Assembly (NCBI RefSeq): GCF_016219575.1
Contig: NZ_JACRMG010000015.1
Span: 35,244 to 99,243, forward strand
Direction: 5' to 3'
Length of the DNA: 64,000 bases
DNA from: Bradyrhizobium sp.
Lineage (GTDB): Bacteria > Pseudomonadota > Alphaproteobacteria > Rhizobiales > Xanthobacteraceae
This document shows positions 8,176 to 16,165 of the stretch, piece by piece. The notes under the pieces were generated by a model, which was not told the DNA's origin, did not search any database, and was given only the letters and a program-made list of their open reading frames with translations. Within the stretch, counting starts at the first letter, position 1, and every line of letters starts with the position of its first letter. The position numbers and the translations under genes are program-made.

Positions 8176-8189
8176 TTGAGGCAGGTCAA
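8176..8189. promoter_or_regulatory. FixK/FNR-type box TTGAGGCAGGTCAA
   Basis: TTGAG-N4-GTCAA. The centre is 66.5 bp from the GTG at 8249 of the mlaE-like gene. A class II promoter here would start transcription near 8224, after the alternative GTG at 8195, which supports the 8249 start. Confidence 0.8.
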
Positions 8190-8248
8190 CCCCGGTGCCA
8201 CCTCGCAACCCTAGAAGAAGGGTTGCCCAGCCAGGATGGACAGCAGCA

Positions 8249-9385
8249 GTGAGTTCCGCGCCGCTCCTCAACGCCGCCACGGTCGGCGATACGCTCGAAA
8301 TCCGTCCCACCGGATCGTGGACGGTGATCAATGCAAACCTGCTGGAAAGCCTTTTCAACGCGGTGACACCGCAGCTCGCCGGGGCGAAGCGCCTGCGCGT
8401 CGATCTCGCCGGCGTCCGCGAGATCGACACGCTCGGTGCCTGGCTGCTGGAAAAAATCTCGCGCGGGGCGGAGCAGGCGGGCCGTCCCGTCACCGTCACC
8501 GGCATCGACGAGCGTCACGCCGAATTGATCGAGGATGTCCGCAAGGTCAATCGCGGCGAGCGCGCGGCGCGGCCGCGGCAGAACTCGGTTCTGGCCCGGC
8601 TTGAGCAGGCCGGACGCGCGGCGTACGGCGCCGTCGGCGAGGCCGCTATCTTCCTGCAGATGCTGGGGGCGATCGGATGGGCGCTGCTCGGCGTGCTTCG
8701 CCGCCCGCGCTCGCTGCGGCTGACCTCGCTGGTCTACCAGACATGGCGGATCGGCTGGCAGGCGATCCCGATCATGGTGCTGATCACCTTCCTGATCGGG
8801 GCGATCATCGCCCAGCAGGGCATTTTCCATTTCCGCAAGTTCGGCGCCGAATCCTACGTCGTGGACATGGTCGGCATCCTGGTGCTGCGCGAGATCGGCG
8901 TGTTGATCGTCGCCATCATGGTGGCCGGCCGCTCGGGCAGCGCCTGCACGGCGGAACTCGGCTCGATGAAGATGCGCGAGGAGATCGACGCGCTCACGAC
9001 CATGGGGCTCGACCCCGTCGAGGTGCTGATCCTGCCGCGCATCATCGCGCTCGTCATCGCGCTTCCGATCCTTGCCTTCCTGGGCTCGATGGCTGCGCTG
9101 TATGGCGGCGGCCTGATTGCCTGGCTCTATGGCGGCATGTCGCCTGCGATCTTCATCGCGCGGCTGCATGAGGCGGTATCGGTCACCCATTTCGAGGTCG
9201 GCATGATCAAGGCGCCGTTCATGGCGCTGGTGATCGGCATCATCGCCTGCAGCGAGGGGCTGAAGGTGCAGGGCAGCGCCGAATCGCTGGGACGGCAGAC
9301 CACGACCTCGGTGGTGAAGTCGATCTTCCTCGTCATCGTGCTCGACGGCCTGTTCGCCGTCTTCTTCGCCTCGATCGGGATGTGA
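8249..9385 (+). CDS. mlaE: MlaE-family lipid ABC transporter permease with STAS-like N-terminus
   Basis: A 378-residue protein. Residues 1-110 form a STAS/MlaB-like domain (LRVDLAGVREIDTLGAWLLEKISR). A permease of five or six membrane segments follows, with the family region LVLREIGVLIVAIMVAGRSGSACTAELGSMKMREEIDALTTMG. MlaE pairs with an ATPase and an MCE protein to move phospholipids or hydrophobic compounds between the two membranes. The start is taken as the GTG at 8249, downstream of the predicted transcription start. The stop is followed three bases later by the ATPase gene. Confidence 0.88.
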   Translation: MSSAPLLNAATVGDTLEIRPTGSWTVINANLLESLFNAVTPQLAGAKRLRVDLAGVREIDTLGAWLLEKISRGAEQAGRPVTVTGIDERHAELIEDVRKVNRGERAARPRQNSVLARLEQAGRAAYGAVGEAAIFLQMLGAIGWALLGVLRRPRSLRLTSLVYQTWRIGWQAIPIMVLITFLIGAIIAQQGIFHFRKFGAESYVVDMVGILVLREIGVLIVAIMVAGRSGSACTAELGSMKMREEIDALTTMGLDPVEVLILPRIIALVIALPILAFLGSMAALYGGGLIAWLYGGMSPAIFIARLHEAVSVTHFEVGMIKAPFMALVIGIIACSEGLKVQGSAESLGRQTTTSVVKSIFLVIVLDGLFAVFFASIGM

Positions 9386-9388
9386 GCC

Positions 9389-10168
9389 GTGGACGCCGTG
9401 ACCGATCGATATGCGATCCGCGTCCGCGATCTCGTGGTCGGCTTCGGCCGCCGCATCGTGATCGATCATCTGTCGCTCGACGTGCGGCGGGGCGAGATCC
9501 TCGGCCTGGTCGGCGCCTCCGGCGGCGGCAAGTCGGTGTTGATGCGCACCATCATCGGGCTGATTCCGAAGATGGGCGGCCGCATCGAGGTGATGGGTTG
9601 GGATGCGGATGCGGCCGGCGCCCTCAATGGCCATTTCGGCGCCCCGAAATGGGGCATCCTGTTCCAGCAGGGCGCGCTGTTCTCCTCGCTCACGGCGCGG
9701 CAGAACGTGCAGTTTCCCTTGCGCGAAAATCTCTCGCTGTCGCAATCGCTGATGGACGAAATCGCCGACGCCAAGCTGGAAATGGTCGGCCTGTCGCCCG
9801 AGGACGGCGACAAGCTGCCGGCCGAGCTTTCCGGCGGCATGACCAAGCGCGTGGCGCTGGCGCGCGCGCTGGCGCTGGATCCGGCGATCGTCTTTCTCGA
9901 CGAGCCGACCAGCGGCCTCGATCCGATCGCTGCCGGCGATTTCGACGCGCTGATCAAGACGCTGCAGAAGACGCTCGGCCTCACCGTCTTCATGGTGACG
10001 CACGACCTTGCCAGCCTGAAGACCGTGTGCGACCGCGTCGCGGCGCTTGCCGACGGCGGGATCGTCGCCATCGGCTCGATGGACGATCTGCTGCACTCCG
10101 AGCATCCCTGGGTGAAGGCCTACTTCCACGGCAAGCGCTCGCTGATGCTGCACAAGAACCCGGATTGA
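9389..10168 (+). CDS. mlaF: MlaF-type ABC transporter ATP-binding protein
   Basis: A 259-residue ATPase with the expected motifs: Walker A GASGGGKS (about 43-50), Q-loop LFQQGALFSSLT, signature LSGGMTKRVALARAL, Walker B AIVFLDEPTSGLDP and switch His in MVTHDLAS. The QGALFSSLTARQNV stretch and the VGLSP segment are characteristic of MlaF. It starts with GTG just after the permease stop and is followed eight bases after its own stop by the MCE gene, so the three form one operon. Confidence 0.92.
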   Translation: MDAVTDRYAIRVRDLVVGFGRRIVIDHLSLDVRRGEILGLVGASGGGKSVLMRTIIGLIPKMGGRIEVMGWDADAAGALNGHFGAPKWGILFQQGALFSSLTARQNVQFPLRENLSLSQSLMDEIADAKLEMVGLSPEDGDKLPAELSGGMTKRVALARALALDPAIVFLDEPTSGLDPIAAGDFDALIKTLQKTLGLTVFMVTHDLASLKTVCDRVAALADGGIVAIGSMDDLLHSEHPWVKAYFHGKRSLMLHKNPD

Positions 10169-10176
10169 GAACGCAT

Positions 10177-11280
10177 ATGGAAACCCGAGCTCCCTTCGTC
10201 ATCGTCGGCGCCTTCGTGCTCGCGGCCATCGCCGCCACGTTCGGCTTCGTCTACTGGCTGCACAATTCGACCGGGATGGGCGCGCGCAGCACCTATTACC
10301 TGCAATTCGACGGGCCGGTGCCGGGGCTGCTGGTCGGCGCCTCCGTGCTGTTCAATGGCATCCGCGTCGGCGAGGTGACCGAGCTGAAGCTCGCCACCGA
10401 CCATCCGCGCCGCGTCAATGCGACGATTGCAGTCGCCGCCACCACGCCGGTGCGCGCCGACACCAAGGTCGGGCTGGAATTCCAGGGCCTGACCGGCGTG
10501 CCGGTCGTGGCACTGGAAGGCGGCAAGGAGATTGCGCCCTCAGGCAATGTGCCGACATTGATCGCCGAGCCCGGTGCGGGGCAGAGCATGACGCAGGCAG
10601 CGCGCGATGCGCTTCGTCGCGTCGATTCGATTCTCGCCGAGAATGCCGAGCCGCTGCAGGGCATGATCGCGAATTTCCGTACCTTTTCCGACGGACTGGC
10701 GCGCAACACCGGCAAGCTCGACAGCATCGTCGCCGGCCTCGAGCGGATGACGGGAGCCAGCACGCCGCCGCCCAAGACCATCTACAATCTGCAGGCGGCG
10801 GCCGCGCCCGCGAGCCCCGGCAAGCCGCTGAAGGGACAGCTCGTGGTTGCCGAGCCCACGACCGTCGTCATGTTCGACACGCAGCGCATCCTGTTCTCGC
10901 CGGCCAACGACTCGCCGGAATTCGCCAACAGCCAGTGGGCCGATACGATCCCGCGGCTGTTGCAGTCGAGATTGATCCAGAGTTTCGAGAACTACGACAT
11001 CGCCCATGCGCCGCTGCGCAACGCCGACGGCGCGGAGGTGGACTATCAGCTGCTGATCGACATCAGGGAGTTTCTGGTGGCGGGCGGCGCCCAGCCTGCG
11101 GCGAAGATAGCTTTCTCGGCGCGGCTCCTCAACAAGCAGGGCAAGGTCGTCGCTGCAAAGGTGTTCAGCGCCGGTCAACCGGTCGAGAAGGTCGAGCCAT
11201 CGGCGGTGGTCGCCGCCTTCGACAAGGCCTTCGCCGAGATCGCCCGGGAACTGATCGCCTGGACGGTGCAGACGCTCTGA
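10177..11280 (+). CDS. mlaD: MCE (MlaD-type) protein fused to a PqiC-like auxiliary domain
   Basis: A 367-residue protein. It has an N-terminal anchor (FVIVGAFVLAAIAATFGFVYW), then an MCE domain at about 38-120 (YYLQFDGPVPGLLVGASVLFNGIRVGEVTELKL), then a helical linker. From about 205 a second domain reads TVVMFDTQRILFSPANDSPEFANSQWADTIPRLLQ. That second part resembles the ABC-type transport auxiliary (PqiC/DUF330) component, which is normally a separate outer-membrane lipoprotein. Here it has no lipobox and is joined to the MCE chain. The protein presumably forms the periplasmic channel of the transporter. Confidence 0.85.
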   Translation: METRAPFVIVGAFVLAAIAATFGFVYWLHNSTGMGARSTYYLQFDGPVPGLLVGASVLFNGIRVGEVTELKLATDHPRRVNATIAVAATTPVRADTKVGLEFQGLTGVPVVALEGGKEIAPSGNVPTLIAEPGAGQSMTQAARDALRRVDSILAENAEPLQGMIANFRTFSDGLARNTGKLDSIVAGLERMTGASTPPPKTIYNLQAAAAPASPGKPLKGQLVVAEPTTVVMFDTQRILFSPANDSPEFANSQWADTIPRLLQSRLIQSFENYDIAHAPLRNADGAEVDYQLLIDIREFLVAGGAQPAAKIAFSARLLNKQGKVVAAKVFSAGQPVEKVEPSAVVAAFDKAFAEIARELIAWTVQTL

Positions 11281-11293
11281 GCGGAAGATCGCG

Positions 11294-11608
11294 CTATTCG
11301 AGGCTCTTCAGGTAGGCCAGCACGTCGTTGATCTGGTCGGGTTCGAGCCTGAAGGTCGGCATGGTCGGGTGGCCGGTATAGATGCCCTCGGCCAGCGATT
11401 CCTGCAGCGTCTCGATCGGATATTTCCGATGCAGGTCGCGGAAGGGCGGCGCGATCTTCAGCGGGCTAGGGGATACCTTGTCGATCGAATGACAGCGCGA
11501 GCAGTTTACGCGGACGAAATTCTTGCCGCGCTGCTCGGCGGGGGTGATCGCCAGCGCCGAACCCGTCATGACGAGGAGGGCGGCCAGACCACCGGGAAAA
11601 TATCGCAT
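11294..11608 (-). CDS. Small secreted c-type cytochrome
   Basis: A 104-residue protein with a signal peptide (cleavage near ALA-ITPAEQ, about residue 20) and one haem site CSRCH at 36-40. A likely Met ligand lies in HPTMPTFRLEP around residue 83, and the C-terminal helix NDVLAYLKSL is typical of class I cytochromes c. It should sit in the periplasm and could pass electrons to the cbb3 oxidase encoded nearby; this is inference. The gene is divergent from the 47-residue peptide gene. A near-consensus FixK-type box lies 71.5 bp from its ATG. Confidence 0.88.
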   Translation of the reverse strand: MRYFPGGLAALLVMTGSALAITPAEQRGKNFVRVNCSRCHSIDKVSPSPLKIAPPFRDLHRKYPIETLQESLAEGIYTGHPTMPTFRLEPDQINDVLAYLKSLE

Positions 11609-11672
11609 CGCGTGCGCCCTGCTCGTTGATTTCAGACGGTTTTTTTCTTTGCACGGATGCCGGCCGCCGCCG

Positions 11673-11686
11673 TTGATCTGGGTCAA
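11673..11686. promoter_or_regulatory. FixK/FNR-type box TTGATCTGGGTCAA
   Basis: TTGAT-N4-GTCAA, among the closest in the window to the classical FixK/FNR consensus. The centre is 71.5 bp from the cytochrome c start on the minus strand. Confidence 0.85.
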
Positions 11687-11723
11687 CGGCGGACCCCGCC
11701 CGGCCGCTTCCGCCGGCAAAAAA

Positions 11724-11737
11724 TTGATGCAGCTCAA
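11724..11737. promoter_or_regulatory. FixK/FNR-type box TTGATGCAGCTCAA
   Basis: TTGAT-N4-CTCAA. The centre is 61.5 bp before the ATG of the 47-residue membrane peptide at 11792. Confidence 0.82.
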
Positions 11738-11791
11738 AAACGCGACCGGATTCCCGTGACATCTTTTCCTCGATTCCAGAGGAGGAAAAGA

Positions 11792-11935
11792 ATGCCTGCC
11801 GACGCGATGATCGTTTTTGTACTCATCATCTCCGTATTCGTGGTTTTCGGCTGCGTGCTGTATTGGGGCGACCGCCAGACCCGCGATCTGTCCGCGAGCG
11901 CCGAGAGCGCGAAGGCCAAGCGCCGCAGCTTCTGA
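11792..11935 (+). CDS. 47-residue single-pass membrane peptide
   Basis: MPADAMIVFVLIISVFVVFG begins a peptide with one membrane segment (about 6-24) and a polar, basic tail (WGDRQTRDLSASAESAKAKR). GAGGAGG is correctly placed before the ATG, and a FixK-type box lies 61.5 bp upstream. The DUF6455 gene begins 12 bp after its stop, so both are very likely on one transcript. The form recalls small accessory subunits such as FixQ, but there is no similarity I can show. Function is unknown. Confidence 0.75.
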   Translation: MPADAMIVFVLIISVFVVFGCVLYWGDRQTRDLSASAESAKAKRRSF

Positions 11936-11947
11936 CGGAGGCCAGCC

Positions 11948-12436
11948 ATGGCGGCATCGCCAAATTCGGGAGAATTTTCCATTATCGGCGGACTGATCGC
12001 GCGGGTGAAGCGCCTTGCCGGCCGCTCCGACGGATTGTCGGAACTGCGAAGCATAGGCGACCGCCAGGTCGACGAGCTCGCGCACGAGTTCGGGCTTTCC
12101 CGCACCGAGCTGTTCACGCTGTGCGCCAACAAGGCGAGCGGCGGCCTGCTGAAGCAGCGGCTCGCCGAATTCGGCCTCACCGAGGAATTGCTGGCGAACA
12201 AGCATCCGGAGGTATTGCAGGACCTGCAGCGGGTCTGCGGCACCTGCGCGACCACGTCGCGTTGCGCCGATGATTTCGCCGAGCACAGGGATTCCGGCCG
12301 CGACGAGTATTGTCCGAACACCGGCACCCTCTATGCGTTGAAACAGGAGGGCTTGGGAAGCAAGGAAGACTTGGGCCGCAAGGAAGACTTGGGCCGCAAC
12401 AACGACTCGTGCTGCTGCGGTTCCTGCGGCGCCTGA
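11948..12436 (+). CDS. DUF6455 family protein with Cys-rich tail
   Basis: A 162-residue cytoplasmic protein. Residues 30-125 match the DUF6455 pattern: a helical region (IGDRQVDELAHEFGLSRTEL) followed by a Cys set in VCGTCATTSRCADDF and DEYCPN. Three hexapeptide repeats (LGSKED, LGRKED, LGRNND) then lead to a terminal CCCGSCGA. The clustered cysteines suggest metal or redox binding. It shares the transcript of the upstream membrane peptide and precedes fixN. The repeats are encoded by three 18-bp tandem units, which points to recent expansion. Confidence 0.75.
   Translation: MAASPNSGEFSIIGGLIARVKRLAGRSDGLSELRSIGDRQVDELAHEFGLSRTELFTLCANKASGGLLKQRLAEFGLTEELLANKHPEVLQDLQRVCGTCATTSRCADDFAEHRDSGRDEYCPNTGTLYALKQEGLGSKEDLGRKEDLGRNNDSCCCGSCGA
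12353..12406 (+). repeat. Three tandem 18-bp units inside the DUF6455 gene
   Basis: Units at 12353-12370, 12371-12388 and 12389-12406 follow the pattern TTGGGNNGCAANNANGAC. They keep the reading frame and encode LG-S/R-K/N-E/N-D hexapeptides. Confidence 0.9.
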
Positions 12437-12463
12437 TCTCTTCGACCAAGGTCTAAGACCGCG

Positions 12464-12503
12464 AATGCCGGCCAGCGAAGCTGCTGCCGGCATTTGTTTT
12501 TTT
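12464..12503 (+). terminator. Rho-independent terminator after the DUF6455 gene
   Basis: Stem AATGCCGGC (12464-12472) pairs with GCCGGCATT (12486-12494), with a further short inner pairing. It runs into TTTGTTTTTTT (12493-12503). It separates the peptide/DUF6455 transcript from the fixN promoter. Confidence 0.85.
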
Positions 12504-12559
12504 GGCAGCAGCACTCTCTTTTCCACTGTGCCCGGAACAGTGCGCAAATGCTGCTTGAC

Positions 12560-12573
12560 TTGATCTTGGTCAA
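12560..12573. promoter_or_regulatory. FixK box TTGATCTTGGTCAA before fixN
   Basis: TTGAT-N4-GTCAA with centre 65.5 bp before the fixN ATG. FixK control of fixNOQP is well established in rhizobia. Confidence 0.9.
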
Positions 12574-12631
12574 TCTCGCACTCGCGAAAGCGTGATCTGT
12601 GGCAGCGGGCCACTCACGAAAGTATCCGAGA

Positions 12632-14281
12632 ATGACACAATCCTCTAACGCAAAATGGATGACGCAGGGCGAAGCAGGGCTTGGAGCGCTTTCGGCCGTG
12701 TCCGCCTTTGTTTTTGTGTTCGTCGCCGCCAAGGCAGCCGACGGCGCCTTTGCTTTCCACGCCGCGCTCTTTGCCGTCTTCAGTCTCTGGGCCTGCTTTG
12801 CGATCTTCAATCGCTATTTCTCGCGGGCGGCGGCGCTGCCGCCGCAGGAGATCAACGGTCGGCCGAACTACAATTTCGGTCCGATCAAATTCTCCGCGGC
12901 CATCGCCATGTTCTGGGGTATTGCCGGCTTCCTCGTCGGATTGATCATCGCCCTGCAGTTGGCGTTTCCGGTTCTCAATTTTGACCTGCCGTGGATCAGC
13001 TTCGGCCGGCTGCGGCCGCTGCACACCTCCGCGGTCATCTTCGCTTTCGGCGGTAACGTGTTGATCGCAAGTTCGTTCTACGTGGTGCAAAAGAGCTGCC
13101 GCGTCCGGCTCGCCGGCGACCTCGCGCCCTGGTTCGTCGTGCTCGGTTACAACTTCTTCATCCTGATCGCCGGCACCGGCTATCTGCTCGGCGTCACGCA
13201 GGGCAAGGAATATGCCGAGCCGGAATGGTATGCCGATCTCTGGCTCACCGTCGTCTGGGTCGTCTACCTCCTCGTGTTCCTGATCACGGTGATCAAGCGA
13301 AAAGAACCGCACATCTTCGTCGCCAACTGGTTCTTCCTCGCCTTCATCGTCACCATCGCGGTGCTGCATCTCGGCAACAATCCGGGCCTGCCGGTGTCGT
13401 TGCTGGGCTCGAAGTCCTACATCGCCTGGGGTGGCGTGCAGGATGCGATGTTCCAGTGGTGGTACGGCCACAACGCTGTCGGCTTCTTCCTGACCGCCGG
13501 CTTCCTGGCCATCATGTACTATTTCGTGCCCAAGCGTGCGGACCGGCCGATCTATTCCTATCGTCTGTCGATCATCCACTTCTGGGCGCTGATCTTCCTC
13601 TACATCTGGGCCGGGCCGCATCATCTGCACTATACGGCGCTGCCGGATTGGGCGCAGACGCTCGGCATGACCTTCTCGATCATGCTGTGGATGCCTTCCT
13701 GGGGCGGAATGATCAACGGCCTGCTGACGCTGTCGGGCGCCTGGGACAAGCTGCGCACGGACCCTGTGCTGCGCATGCTGGTGGTGTCCGTCGCCTTCTA
13801 TGGCATGTCGACCTTCGAAGGCCCGATGATGTCGATCAAGGTGGTGAACTCGCTTTCCCACTACACTGACTGGACCATCGGCCACGTGCATTCCGGCGCG
13901 CTCGGCTGGGTCGGTTTCGTGTCCTTCGGAGCGCTGTACTGCCTCGTGCCCTGGCTGTGGAACAAGAAGCAGCTGTACAGCCTGAAGCTCGTCAACTGGC
14001 ACTTCTGGATCTCGACGCTCGGCATCGTGCTCTACATCTCCGCGATGTGGGTGTCCGGGATCATGCAGGGCCTGATGTGGCGTGCCTACACCGCGCTCGG
14101 CTTCCTCGAATATTCCTTCATCGAGACCGTCGAGGCGATGCATCCCTTCTACGTGACCCGTGCCCTGGGCGGTGCGCTGTTCCTGATCGGCTCGCTGATC
14201 ATGGCTTACAATCTATGGATGACTGTGCGCGTGGGCGAAGAAGAAGTCGCATCGCCGGTCGCCCTGCAGCCGGCGGAGTGA
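12632..14281 (+). CDS. fixN: cbb3-type cytochrome c oxidase subunit I
   Basis: A 549-residue protein with about twelve membrane segments. It is the catalytic subunit that binds low-spin haem b and the haem b3-CuB centre and reduces oxygen with very high affinity. Typical CcoN stretches are [36 protein letters not shown] (CuB-ligand region), [14 protein letters not shown] and [16 protein letters not shown]. The start [10 protein letters not shown] at 12632 gives the normal family length. It heads fixNOQP, ten bases before fixO, behind a FixK box. Confidence 0.97.
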   Translation: MTQSSNAKWMTQGEAGLGALSAVSAFVFVFVAAKAADGAFAFHAALFAVFSLWACFAIFNRYFSRAAALPPQEINGRPNYNFGPIKFSAAIAMFWGIAGFLVGLIIALQLAFPVLNFDLPWISFGRLRPLHTSAVIFAFGGNVLIASSFYVVQKSCRVRLAGDLAPWFVVLGYNFFILIAGTGYLLGVTQGKEYAEPEWYADLWLTVVWVVYLLVFLITVIKRKEPHIFVANWFFLAFIVTIAVLHLGNNPGLPVSLLGSKSYIAWGGVQDAMFQWWYGHNAVGFFLTAGFLAIMYYFVPKRADRPIYSYRLSIIHFWALIFLYIWAGPHHLHYTALPDWAQTLGMTFSIMLWMPSWGGMINGLLTLSGAWDKLRTDPVLRMLVVSVAFYGMSTFEGPMMSIKVVNSLSHYTDWTIGHVHSGALGWVGFVSFGALYCLVPWLWNKKQLYSLKLVNWHFWISTLGIVLYISAMWVSGIMQGLMWRAYTALGFLEYSFIETVEAMHPFYVTRALGGALFLIGSLIMAYNLWMTVRVGEEEVASPVALQPAE

Positions 14282-14291
14282 GGAAAGAGAA

Positions 14292-15026
14292 ATGTCATTC
14301 TGGACAAGACATCAAGTCTTTGAGAAAAACTCGATCATCCTGGTCGTCGGCATTCTCGTGATGATTGCCTTCGGCGGCCTGGTCGAGATCACCCCGCTGT
14401 TCTACCTCAAGAGCACCATCGAGAAGGTGGACGGCATGCGGCCGTACACGCCGCTGGAACTGGCCGGACGCAACATCTACGTCCGCGAAGGCTGCTATCT
14501 CTGTCATTCGCAGATGGTGCGGCCGCTGCGCGACGAGGTGGAGCGCTACGGGCACTACTCGCTCGCAGCGGAGAGCATGTACGACCATCCGTTCCAGTGG
14601 GGCTCCAAGCGCACCGGGCCGGATCTGGCCCGGGTCGGCGGCAAATATTCCGACGAATGGCACGTCACGCATCTGAAGAATCCGCGTGCCATCGTGCCGC
14701 AGTCGATCATGCCCGGCTATCCGTTCCTGGCGAAGACCGAGCTGGATGCCGAGGCGGTTGCCGCTCACCTGCGCACCAGCCGCACGGTCGGCGTGCCCTA
14801 CAGCGACGACCAGATCGCCAACGCCGCCGCCGATCTCAAGGCGCAGGCCGATCCGGACAACGCCGGTGCCGATGCTTTTGCGAAACGCTACCCGAAGGCG
14901 GTGGTGCGCAATTTCGACAACAACGGCGGCAACCCGACCGAGATGGACGCGCTGGTCGCATATCTGCAGATGCTCGGCACGCTCGTCGACTTCAAACTCT
15001 ACAACGAAAAAGCCAACTTGCGCTGA
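14292..15026 (+). CDS. fixO: cbb3-type cytochrome c oxidase subunit II
   Basis: A 244-residue monohaem cytochrome c. It has an N-terminal anchor ([20 protein letters not shown]), the haem-binding motif CYLCH near residue 68, and the conserved [20 protein letters not shown] and [18 protein letters not shown] regions that identify CcoO. It passes electrons from FixP to FixN in the inner membrane with the haem domain in the periplasm. AGGAAAGAG is placed before the ATG. Confidence 0.97.
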   Translation: MSFWTRHQVFEKNSIILVVGILVMIAFGGLVEITPLFYLKSTIEKVDGMRPYTPLELAGRNIYVREGCYLCHSQMVRPLRDEVERYGHYSLAAESMYDHPFQWGSKRTGPDLARVGGKYSDEWHVTHLKNPRAIVPQSIMPGYPFLAKTELDAEAVAAHLRTSRTVGVPYSDDQIANAAADLKAQADPDNAGADAFAKRYPKAVVRNFDNNGGNPTEMDALVAYLQMLGTLVDFKLYNEKANLR

Positions 15027-15036
15027 AGGCAGTCAG

Positions 15037-15201
15037 ATGAAAGCACTCCTAACCGCTTCGAATCCGGTGTCGGAATTCGTGACATCGCTCTGGACGCCGC
15101 TCTTCGTCGGAATTTTCATCGCCATTGTGCTTTATGCGCTCTGGCCGCGGAACAAGGCGACCTTCGACGCCGCGTCGAAAATGCCTTTGCGTGAGGACTG
15201 A
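15037..15201 (+). CDS. fixQ: cbb3 oxidase small subunit CcoQ/FixQ
   Basis: A 54-residue peptide (MKALLTASNPVSEFVTSLWT...) with one membrane segment (FVGIFIAIVLYALWP) and a polar C-terminus (ATFDAASKMPLRED). Length, position between fixO and fixP and the YALWPRNKATFDAA pattern fit CcoQ, which stabilises the oxidase complex. Confidence 0.93.
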   Translation: MKALLTASNPVSEFVTSLWTPLFVGIFIAIVLYALWPRNKATFDAASKMPLRED

Positions 15202-15207
15202 TCAACC

Positions 15208-16080
15208 ATGACCGATCACAGCGAAATCGACAAAGTCACCGGCACATCCACCACCGGACATGAATGGGACGGCATCAAGGAGCTCAACACGCCGCTTCCA
15301 CGGTGGTGGGTCTGGACCTTCTATGCCACCATCTTCTGGTCCATCGGCTACTGGATCGTCTATCCGGCCTGGCCGCTGGTCAGCAGCTACACTACCGGCA
15401 TGTTCAACTACTCATCGCGTGCTGACGTTGCCGTCGAGCTCGCCAACCTCGCGAAGATCCGGGGCGAGAAGATGGTGAAGCTCGCGGCAACGCCGCTTGC
15501 CGAGATCGAAAAGGATCCGGCGATGCTGGCGCTGGCACGCGCGAGCGGCAAGGCGGCGTTCGGCGACAATTGCGCTCCCTGTCACGGCACCGGCGGCGCC
15601 GGCGCCAAGGGTTATCCCAACCTCAACGACGACGAATGGATCTGGGGCGGCAAGCCCGATCAGATCGAAAAGACGATCCAGTTCGGCGCGCGGTCGGGGC
15701 ATGCCAAGGCGCATGAGGGCGCCATGCTCGCCTTCGGCAAGGATGGCGTGCTGAAGCCGGCCGAGATCGTCACGGTCGCCAACTATGTCAGGTCATTGTC
15801 CGGTCTTTCGACCGGCGCCGGCTATGACGCGGCGGCAGGCAAGAAGCTCTTTGCCGACAACTGCGCCTCCTGTCACGGCGACGCCGGCAAGGGTAACCAG
15901 GAGATGGGCGCGCCCAACCTGACCGACAAGATCTGGCTGTACGGATCGGACGAGGCGAGCCTCGTCGAGACCATCACCAACGGCCGTGCCGGTGTGATGC
16001 CGGCCTGGGTCGGCCGGCTCGACCCGGCAACCATCAGGGCCTTGGCAGTCTACGTGCATTCACTGGGCGGCGGTCAGTAA
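15208..16080 (+). CDS. fixP: cbb3-type cytochrome c oxidase subunit III (dihaem)
   Basis: A 290-residue dihaem cytochrome c. The CcoP N-terminus contains HEWDGIKELNTPLPRWWVW, followed by a membrane anchor. Haem sites are CAPCH near residue 122 and CASCH near residue 219, each followed by a conserved GYPNL or GAPNL stretch. It takes electrons from the cytochrome bc1 pool and feeds FixO. It starts six bases after fixQ and ends the first operon; the next FixK-type box begins 12 bp after its stop. Confidence 0.97.
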   Translation: MTDHSEIDKVTGTSTTGHEWDGIKELNTPLPRWWVWTFYATIFWSIGYWIVYPAWPLVSSYTTGMFNYSSRADVAVELANLAKIRGEKMVKLAATPLAEIEKDPAMLALARASGKAAFGDNCAPCHGTGGAGAKGYPNLNDDEWIWGGKPDQIEKTIQFGARSGHAKAHEGAMLAFGKDGVLKPAEIVTVANYVRSLSGLSTGAGYDAAAGKKLFADNCASCHGDAGKGNQEMGAPNLTDKIWLYGSDEASLVETITNGRAGVMPAWVGRLDPATIRALAVYVHSLGGGQ

Positions 16081-16092
16081 CCGCCGCTTCCC

Positions 16093-16106
16093 TTGAGATG
16101 CATCAA
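16093..16106. promoter_or_regulatory. FixK-type box TTGAGATGCATCAA before fixG
   Basis: TTGAG-N4-ATCAA with centre 66.5 bp before the fixG ATG. The fixGHIS operon therefore has its own promoter beside the one of fixNOQP. Confidence 0.85.
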
Positions 16107-16165
16107 GTCTCGCGGGGGCGCGCGGACATATATTTCCCTTCGCCCCCACGAGATCGGCCGGTTTG

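Noticed and set aside
8186..10153. 655-codon leftward frame
   Set aside because: It is antisense to mlaE- and mlaF-like genes with all their motifs intact and shows His/Arg/Asp-rich shadow composition.
12353..12406. Short tandem repeats as a CRISPR seed
   Set aside because: Units are contiguous, coding and without spacers; no cas gene is present.
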